Source: Histoplasma ohiense (Eukaryota > Ascomycota > Eurotiomycetes > Onygenales > Ajellomycetaceae). Taken from it: a stretch of 64,000 bases of DNA. The stretch is from positions 2,542,001 to 2,606,000 of the forward strand of contig JAEVHH010000006.1 of NCBI GenBank assembly GCA_017607445.1. The letters are read 5' to 3'. The position numbers and the translations under genes were made by a program. Of the stretch, positions 56,803-64,000 are shown piece by piece; positions within the stretch are counted from its first letter, which is position 1; every line of letters begins with the position of its first letter. A model generated the notes under the pieces. That model was given only the letters and a program-made list of their open reading frames with translations, ran no database searches and had not been told where the DNA came from.

Positions 56803-58643
56803 TTACATGCGTTCCCGCTTACGTGGGGCACTACGGATGATGTTATCTACCCTGAGCAGCAGCTGTAAAATGGAGGTATTGATGTTAGCCACACTTCGAA
56901 CATGAAACGCCACAAAATAATAATGAGTATGGTGATAATTATGACAACTGGATAAGGTACATACCTCTGCAGCCTCTGACGCTGACGACACAACTGCTCG
57001 CTTTAGTTTGTAGCTCTCTACAACACCCAAATCCCGCATGTCCGCAATCCCACCACCAGGTGTCAGAAGATCAAGCCCTGAGCTTGTCATACCATTATTT
57101 ATGGCTTGTCTCAGCCTCGTGACGATGTCGCTCGAGTCCAAGCCGGCGTTGCTTGCAAGGATGGTTGGGAGTTGTTTGAGGGCTTGGGCAAAAGCATCGA
57201 CGGCAATTTGTTTTTTCCCCGTGGTATTTTGCGCAGTTTGTTCGACTGCCTTGGCCATCACCATCTCCGCACATCCGCCACCCAGCGTCACCTTTGGCTC
57301 ACGGACAGTCTGAGAGAGGACGGCAAGAGCATCGTGTAGAGACCGTTCAGCTTCGTCAAGCAACTGTTCTGTAGCTCCCCGGAGGACAATGGTGCAGGCT
57401 TGGCCGGCCGCAACACCAGAGAATTTGATCAGCGTGTCCTCGCCGATGATAACTTCCTCGATGACATCGCACCGGCCTAGCTTCACTTGATCTGGATGGT
57501 CAAATGTTGATGTGATCTCTCCTCCCGTGACCAGTGCGAGACGCTCAATGCCGTCGAAGTCGGCGTGCTCAATAGAAACAATGCCAGCATCGGTAAAAAG
57601 TTGTTCGGGCCAATTGTATATGAGTTGGCGGTTCACAAAGCAGTTGATTCCATGTGACTTAATCTTCTCTACCTTCGCTCGCATTTTTTCTCGTTCTGCT
57701 TTCTCCAATTCTGCCAATTTTCCTGTTGAGTCAACCTTAACACGGGCACCGAAAATTTTAATTTTATCTGTGTCCATAGCAGTATTTGCGACCAAAATCT
57801 TCGCGTTCTCAAGTCGCTTGGGTTGGTTCACTCCAATCTTTTTGTCCAAGATGAATCCCTCGTCGAGGTAGGAGTCACTTAACTTCCCCCCAGCCTTCTT
57901 GATAATTTGGATGTGACTTAGATCAGTAGATCCCTTGAGCCTGAGGACTGCGTCGCAGGCTAGACTTGCGAACTGATCTCGGTCTTGACTAAGAACTTTC
58001 GAGCTGAGGGTTGTGCGGGCGATCGCGTGCAAGTCCTTTCGGAAAGCAACGGGGTCTTTGCTGTTGTTCACGGCTGTTTTCTCCAGGGCTACGAGGGCCG
58101 CGCGGCTCGCAATCCTGTAGCCTTCTATAATGGTCTGAGGGTGTATTTTCCGTTCCACGAGCTTTTCCGCCTCCCGTAGAAGTTCCGCAGCGAGAACGGT
58201 GACAGAAGTGGTTCCATCGCCAACTTCATCATCTTGAACCTTCGAAATATTCACTAGTACCTTCGCAGCAGCGTTGTCGAGAGCTATGGCTTTGAGAATT
58301 GTAGCTCCGTCGTTTGTAACCATGATCTCGCCAGTAGAACTGTTAGATTGCTCGGCTGTTAGAAAAATATGTTCTAATCATGCCCCGCACCAGAGCAGGA
58401 GAACACGTAGCATACGCTGATTGAAGAATTTTGTCCATTCCCTTTGGGCCCAGAGTGCTTTTCACAAGGTCGCCTACTGCGATCGCACCCACAAATGCGG
58501 ACAAGCGAGCATTTTCACCTTTCTCCTCCGTTACGTCTTCGGCGAAAATCTGCGTGGGATTATTGAATGACGCCTGGAAAAGTTAGAACCCAAGAAAAGG
58601 AACAGGCATAGACCAAGTTGAGGCAAAGCATAGAACATACCAT
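56803..58643 (-). CDS. CCT2: CCT2, beta subunit of the TRiC/CCT cytosolic chaperonin
   Basis: Four minus-strand exons, 58641-58643 (the ATG alone), 58416-58573, 56965-58339 and 56803-56862, give 531 aa, the usual length for CCT beta. Motifs are TLGPKGMDKILQSA|STGEIMV across the second junction, NDGATILK, GDGTTSVTVLAAELL (the ATPase loop with catalytic Asp), FSGVAAGQACTIVLRGATEQ, VTLGGGCAEMVMAKAVE, GLDLLTPGGGIADM and the C-terminal RVDNIIRSAPRKRERM. The beta subunit folds actin and tubulin as part of the hetero-octameric ring. The last intron (56863-56964) is 102 nt with no stop in frame, so an unspliced reading looks deceptively open; the family alignment shows it must be removed. Confidence 0.94.
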
Positions 58644-58920
58644 GATTGAAGCAGCAGAACAGCAGCTTATATCACGACAATGCAGGTCGCTGCGTTCGAA
58701 GACGTTGCAAGTGGGCTGTATGTTGGACTTGTGCTGCTAAACAACCTTTGTTGCAAAATTCTTAGTCAGGGTGGTCCGAGCTGTTGGCGCGCGCTTGGAA
58801 TCTTTAGGGGTATCGACAAAACCTCAAAGAGCACAACATACTCCAACAACATTGGCCAAAGTTATTGGGTACACTGGCTTTTGTAACCCTTTTATTTAAT
58901 TCCAATGCAGGTCCGGACGA
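58644..58920. promoter_or_regulatory. bidirectional promoter of CCT2 and the PPWD1-type cyclophilin
   Basis: Only 277 bp separate the two start codons. Because the first coding exon of CCT2 is just the ATG, its 5' signals must be almost wholly here. No TATA box is obvious. Confidence 0.6.
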
Positions 58921-60950
58921 TGGCTGAACCAGAGGAAGAAACGCGCGGCACTCCCTCCAACAAGCGGTCTCGTTCTGAGCTCGAGGAGACTCAAGTGAAT
59001 GGTTTGTTCCTCCGATATCGAATACTGGTATCTAACGAAACAAAGACAGAGCTAACAAGGGCACATAATAGATGAATCCTCATCATCGGGGGATGACTTT
59101 GGCCCTGCTCTCCCTTCCACCATACCTAGAAAGAAACGACGAAAGCTACCCTACGAAAAGGTCTACATCAATGCGCTCCCAGTTTCGGCCCGATACTCAA
59201 AGTCCCTAATGCACAAGGACCAGCTCTCCTTCGTTACTCTAACCCCTCATACTGACTTCCTTATTACAAGCTCTATTGATGGAGTTGTCAAGTTTTGGAA
59301 GAAGATGCCGGTTGGCGTCGAGTTTGTGAAGGAATTTCGCGCCCATGTTGGAGAGCTGAAAGGTGTGAGCGTTAGTCTTGACGGGAGAAATTTCGCGACG
59401 GTTGGAGTAGATAAAACGGTTAAGATATTCGATGTGATTACTTTTGGTAGGACCTTCATTTCCTTCCTACCCCTGGGCATGCTAGAAAGTTTTGTCTGCT
59501 AATACGGTTGGTTTCAGACCTCCTGGCCATCATAGCACTGGATTATGTCCCAAGGTGTGTTTGCTGGGTACATCGGCGAGGCGCATCGCTGCCGCTGTTA
59601 GCCGTGAGTTGCGATTCAACTAGCGACATTATGATTTACGACGGACGAGGAGAAAACTCCACGCCCATCCATATATTGAAATCAGTCCATCGCTTCCCGG
59701 TTGTCGCAATGGCATTTAACGATGCATATGACTGCGTTATTTCTGCAGATGAAACGGGAATGATCGAATACTGGCGTCCGAATGCCCCCTTCGACAAACC
59801 AGACAACGTGTTTGAACTGAAATCTACCACCAATCTCTTTATTTTTAAAAAATCCAAATCGGTTCCGTCTTCAATTACAATTTCTCCATCAGGCCATCAA
59901 TTCGTGACGTTCTCCTTTCCTGATAGGCAGGTTAGGGTATTCGATTTCCCAACCGGCAAATTATACAGGTCCTATGATGAATCCATCACGACTCTCACGG
60001 AAATGCAGCAAGCTGGAACGGCACTCTATAAGCTCGAGGAGATTGAGTTTGGACGGCGGATAGCGATTGAGAAGGGACTTGAAAACCCGGCTACCGTTCC
60101 GAAGATTAATGTGGTCTTTGACGAGTCTGGCCATTTTGTGATGTATGGCTCTATTGTAGGGATAAAGTGCATCAACACATTCACAAATCGCGTTGTTAGA
60201 GTCTATGGCAAAGACGAACCATTTCGTGCCCTCAATCTTGCCATTTATCAAGGCCAACCGCAGAAAAAGGGGGTTGTAACGGTTTCTATGGCCGCTAGTG
60301 CCAATCCTTTGCTCCAAGAAGCTGAAGAGCGTGATCCTATGCTCGTCAGTACTGGCTTTGCTAAGCTCCGTTTCTACCTCTTCACGAATGAAACGGAGGT
60401 ATCCAAATCAAGCCGCGACGTACAAAACGAGAAACCAGTTGGAGCTCGTGAAGACGCTGCAGCTGCAGCTGCTAAACCAACAGCAACGGGCACTACGGCC
60501 GTGCTCCATACTACCCTAGGCGATATTCACCTCAGACTTTTCCCTTCCGCAGCCCCCAAGACCGTGGAGAATTTCGTTACCCATTCACGTAATGGCTACT
60601 ACAACAACACCATCTTCCACCGGGTGATTCGCAAATTCATGATCCAAGCCGGCGATCCGCTCGGAGACGGTACTGGGGGCGAGTCGATTTGGGGCGGCGA
60701 GTTTGAAGACGAGTTCTCGACTCTGCGTCACGACAAGCCTTATACGCTCTCAATGGCTAATGCCGGCCCGAACACAAATGGCAGTCAGTTTTTTATCACA
60801 ACTGAGAAGACGCCGTGGCTCGATGGGAAACATACGATATTCGGCAGGGCTGTCAAAGGGCTTGACGTGGTGCATAAGATTGAAAATGTCAAGACGTACA
60901 AAGAGAAGCCAGAGGAGGACGTGAAGATCGTCAGCATCAGCATTACATAG
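58921..60950 (+). CDS. PPWD1-type WD40-cyclophilin (peptidyl-prolyl isomerase)
   Basis: Three exons, 58921-59002, 59072-59446 and 59518-60950, give 629 aa. A polar N-terminus (MAEPEEETRGTPSNKRSRSE, a KKRRK basic cluster) precedes a WD40 region beginning with MHKDQLSFVTLTPHTDFLIT, SIDGVVKFWKK and GVDKTVKIFDV. The C-terminal ~165 residues are a cyclophilin domain: TLGDIHLRLFPSAAPKTVEN, FHRVIRKFMIQAGDP with catalytic Arg, NGSQFFITTEKTPWLDGKH with the Trp seen in cyclosporin-sensitive enzymes. The human homologue PPWD1 associates with the spliceosome. A shadow frame begins at 59508, but the spliced start at 58921 supplies the first WD repeats. It shares a promoter with CCT2. Confidence 0.93.
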
Positions 60951-61520
60951 TGACTCTTGAGTACGTACTAGTAATATCTATGTGAACCGTTTCCTGCAAT
61001 ACATGGGTTTTTTTTTTTATCTAATCGTGCAAGTGCCCATCCTCATTTTTCACACACACTAGAAGCATGATTCCCAGAATTTATGCATTGAGCTATTTTT
61101 TATACATAGATATATCCAATTGGATATATATATATCTATATATATCTATACAATTGCGTATGTATTTGCTTTGGGGAAATTCGGCAGTGGCTTGGTTTGG
61201 TGTGGGCGAAGGGTTGGCTGGAACGAAGGTCACATGTTCATTTATTTTAATGCACATATTTATTGAAAGTTCTAGAAGCAGTAACGATAACCGTGTGAAC
61301 TCCGCTTGACAAAACATTTTGACCGCAGCGCGATTACAACCCATACCAAACAAGGAAAAGATATAGTTCTCCTACCCACTTTGGCGTGTTCCTGAGCGAT
61401 GATTAAAAACAACAACAACAACAACAACAACAGGACCTCGAGCAGAATCAATGCAAGCCCTTGACCCCAATAAAACGCAACAGTCCATGTCCTTTCTCGA
61501 CTTGCGCCGCGCTGTCATAA
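60951..61520. other. intergenic between convergent genes
   Basis: It contains a TATATATATC-rich stretch at 61121-61150 and an (AAC)8 run at 61408-61432. No gene is seen. Confidence 0.55.
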
Positions 61521-62433
61521 CTAATCTTTCGATCGAGACGGTCCTCGCATATTCCTACTTACCCGTTGCGGCGCACGAGTGAATTGTCCGGATTCTGCTC
61601 TGTTCGATATATTGGGAGTGGAGTCAGCATTTCCAGGGCCTTGGGCGCGTGTATGGGCAAGATGTTGCTGTGGACCCCATTTATCGTCTGCCAGAGCTGC
61701 TGCGACTAGAGTTCTCGAAGTTGGTTCACGGGCGCTCCGACTGCCATCTCCGAGGATCACAGCAGGTACGGCCGGAGGGAAAGGTTGTTGATTTGCTCGC
61801 TTACGCTTGTGCCGACGCTTTAAATAAATCAAGAGGAGAGCAAAAACGGTGAATCCAACCGCTAGTGCGATTATCATCACCACCCATCTCCAGTGGGAGG
61901 AAAACCTATCGGAGTTTAGTGGACGAAGGCTTGAAGTTCTATTTCGAGGTGCCTTCCATGGTTGTCCAGCGCAACTTGGGTTGAGTGAAAGAATGATGGG
62001 AAGCAATGAGCACAACTTCGACATACCAACTTGATGAGGCTTCATGAGTGACTGTTGAAACTGTTCCGGTCCTAGGATGGGATTCCGGAACATTGGATGT
62101 GGCGGTGGTTGTAGCCGGATTGCCTGTTGCGCAGAACTGTGCGTACCATTTCTGCAGGGTAATTAGATCCGTCGGCGGACATACTGCGTCGCAGACTCTA
62201 TTTGGAGAGCTGCGGAGGGCCCGCAGAAGAGTCGATTGGCAAAAACACAAGCTATAAGTGGCTTGATTTGTTACAGGTGCCGCTGGAGGGACGCAATTTG
62301 CCTGTGCCTCGTGAAGAAGTGGACATGCAACAGCGCACCCAGGAAAGGCCGCCGAGCCGGTAGTCGGTATGAGAGATTGACATACCACCGATGTAAAAGC
62401 GGCAGTGGAGGCGAAAAGGAACCTTCTCATCAC
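61521..62433 (-). CDS. single-pass membrane protein with Cys-rich ectodomain
   Basis: Two minus-strand exons, 62027-62433 and 61521-61974, with a 52-nt intron (GTATGT...CCCAAG) give 286 aa. MRRFLFASTAAFTSVVCQSL is a signal peptide. A Cys-rich domain follows (PGCAVACPLL, NCVPP, CFCQSTLL, VCDAVCPP, QFCATG), similar in spacing to, but not clearly, a CFEM domain. A Thr/Ser-rich stalk leads to the membrane helix WVVMIIALAVGFTVFALLLIYL and a basic stop-transfer KRRHKRKRANQQ, then a ~100-residue cytoplasmic tail. Fungal cell-wall sensors and surface proteins share this plan. Without the intron the frame would stop before the helix. A GTAAGT at 61558-61563 could mark a further intron near the C-terminus. 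Confidence 0.75.
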
Positions 62434-64000
62434 GGCGTACTTCCAGCTTCTTTTTAGAGAACAAAATACGCGGATAGCATTGGAGGAGAAACGAGTAGTT
62501 AGTTCATTGCATCAATATTCGACTTCCTTGACCACATTGTTAGTGTCATCGTTTTCCGCAAATCCCCGGCGATATGTTGTGGAGGTCTCCAGGCAAGTGC
62601 ATCACCCCCTGTAGATGGCAGTGAGCAGGCATGGCCATGGTGATTATTGTGGTTAGCAGGTAAGCGCCTTGATGTAACCAAAAACAAAGAATGGTTCAAG
62701 CCGAGTCTTTCTTTGATCAAGCGCTTGATCCAATGGCTTTGAATTGGAAAATCAAGGGAGGGGGGGAAGGATAAACCAGAGCCTTCCTGCGTGCCTCTAC
62801 TGCTATTTAGCCTACATTGAAATTTGACACATCGAACTAAAATGGCCAGGAATAAAAATATGGTGAACCAGGAAACAAGTGAGACATTTCAACTAGTTAC
62901 AAGATTATATAAACCTTTAAAAGTCCTCGCACATGTGAGAAAGTTATGTAGTAAATCTGTTATAACTATATCAAGGCATCGTTTGCAGGCTCGATGCCTA
63001 ATACCTTGCTGTTCAGTTAGATAGCAAGATCTCAAGCTGACACCCGTAGTTAGTTACCTTATATTTTAGCGTGGTGGTTATAATTAAATTCAAAACAACC
63101 AACATGACAGACAAGCCTTCAAACTTCTAAAGGTTTACCGTCTAAGCTTCGAGCAACTGGAAGGACTTTTGTTACACACTGGAGCAGTACTACATAAACA
63201 TTTGTGGAGTATACCTTCAGACACGGGATTAGCTCCAATAGAAATATTAGTTGGCAGATCCCACGCTTAATGAGCTCTTACTGTTCCACGTCAGCATACT
63301 GATTATTTTACATAGTTCCTATCGTAATACCGAAATGCCGCAAACAGAGAAAAGGGGTTGATTAACTGCTTGCTAAAATTTTAATGTTTGCCAGTATAAT
63401 GGTACTAATTACTCCGTACACAGCATTAACATAGTACTATACACAGCCCGTGATAAGTAAAATGCAAAAACAGGAAACTGAGATTTTCAAATGACCCGCG
63501 AATGGAGATATTTGAGATTGCCTTTTGATTGTCCAGTGATAGCTATAGAATTCTGTAGTTGTTGGTATGGATACGCGTCCAGTCTCCATGGGAGGGTTAC
63601 AGATTTTCCGAGGTGGCTAATTCCCGGAAACTATCACGGACAGACATGTGGCTGTACACACTGTCCGTTCTGGCAGATGGTGTGATTATGCCAGGTGGAG
63701 AATCCTGTTTGCTGCTGTTGCATGCAATTCTCCGAGGTACGGTTGTCAAGACCATATGGTAGCCGATACACTGTGCTAAAACAAAGAAGGAGAGGGCCAG
63801 TGGTTTCTCGGTTGGAGATATAATAATAATATGAAGTGTGCATCCAGGATATGCTTGAGCCATAGATTTGCAACACGATGATGAGAAGGAGAATTGCTGT
63901 ATTTGCCAAATTCGACGGATGGAACGATGCGCGCTGCAGGAAGCGACGTCATGAAGGATGCGCGGGATTGATCTCTCTCTCCCTGCACTCGTAAATATTT
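62434..64000. other. intergenic to window edge, no gene seen
   Basis: Short frames on both strands, for example 63491-63685, show no domain, intron or signal. A TACTCCGTA motif is at 63410-63418. Confidence 0.5.

Noticed and set aside
59508..59517. PPWD1-type gene starting at 59508
   Set aside because: The first WD repeats and the basic N-terminus lie in two upstream exons with good splice sites and continuous frame.
61579..61852. Plus-strand frames opposite the membrane protein gene
   Set aside because: Antisense shadows; the minus strand has a signal peptide, Cys pattern, membrane helix and a splice junction that keeps frame.
1..64000. CRISPR array, rRNA or tRNA genes
   Set aside because: No regularly spaced direct repeats with unique spacers, no rRNA segments, and no full tRNA fold were recognised. 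The tRNA-like stretch at 2506-2523 is only a primer site.

Overview
The window is nuclear DNA of a filamentous ascomycete. Short introns (mostly 50-160 nt) with GTANGT donors, CTAAC/CTAAT branch sites and YAG acceptors, together with PAM17, IRE1, a Dnt1/Net1-like protein and a Dal5-type permease, point to Onygenales. The alternation of ordinary gene islands with long AT-rich tracts packed with decayed gypsy elements looks most like Blastomyces or a close Ajellomycetaceae relative. That placement is inference, not proof.

Layout. 1-4708 is AT-rich repeat: a copia element running off the left edge (247-bp 5' LTR, tRNA-iMet-like primer site), a duplicated LTR-like repeat and a 663-bp solo LTR. 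4709-15840 is a gene island: a broken isochorismatase gene, an AIG1/FAR-17a membrane protein, PAM17, an RRM protein and a Dal5-type MFS permease. 15840-34080 is a second AT-rich tract: a deleted Tc1/mariner element, then a three-level nest in which a ~408-bp tandem repeat is split by gypsy A (6.1 kb), whose 3' LTR is split by gypsy B (7.1 kb). Both gypsies have matching LTRs and 5-bp target duplications. From 34080 on is a second gene island: a tiny Cys-rich protein, a stand-alone thioesterase, a broken trypsin-like protease, an SDR, a homoserine-acetyltransferase-like alpha/beta hydrolase, a branched-chain aminotransferase, a Dnt1/Net1-like nucleolar protein, IRE1, CCT2, a PPWD1-type cyclophilin and a membrane protein with a Cys-rich ectodomain.

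Genes working together. IRE1 (ER stress sensor), CCT2 (cytosolic chaperonin) and the PPWD1-type isomerase are neighbours that all bear on protein folding or splicing; CCT2 and PPWD1 are divergent from a 277-bp shared promoter. PAM17 and the aminotransferase are ordinary housekeeping genes. The thioesterase, protease pseudogene, SDR and acyltransferase-like genes look accessory.

The most unusual features are: (i) the decay pattern of the repeats, where in-frame stops are nearly all TGA at former Trp (TGG) or Arg (CGA) codons and the LTR pairs differ only by transitions, implying C-to-T change at CpG and CpC rather than classic CpA-directed RIP; (ii) a spliced, Cys-rich gene lying antisense between pol and the 3' LTR of gypsy B; (iii) a one-nucleotide exon, or twin intron, in the MFS permease. 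Exon boundaries were chosen by eye from splice signals and reading-frame continuity.
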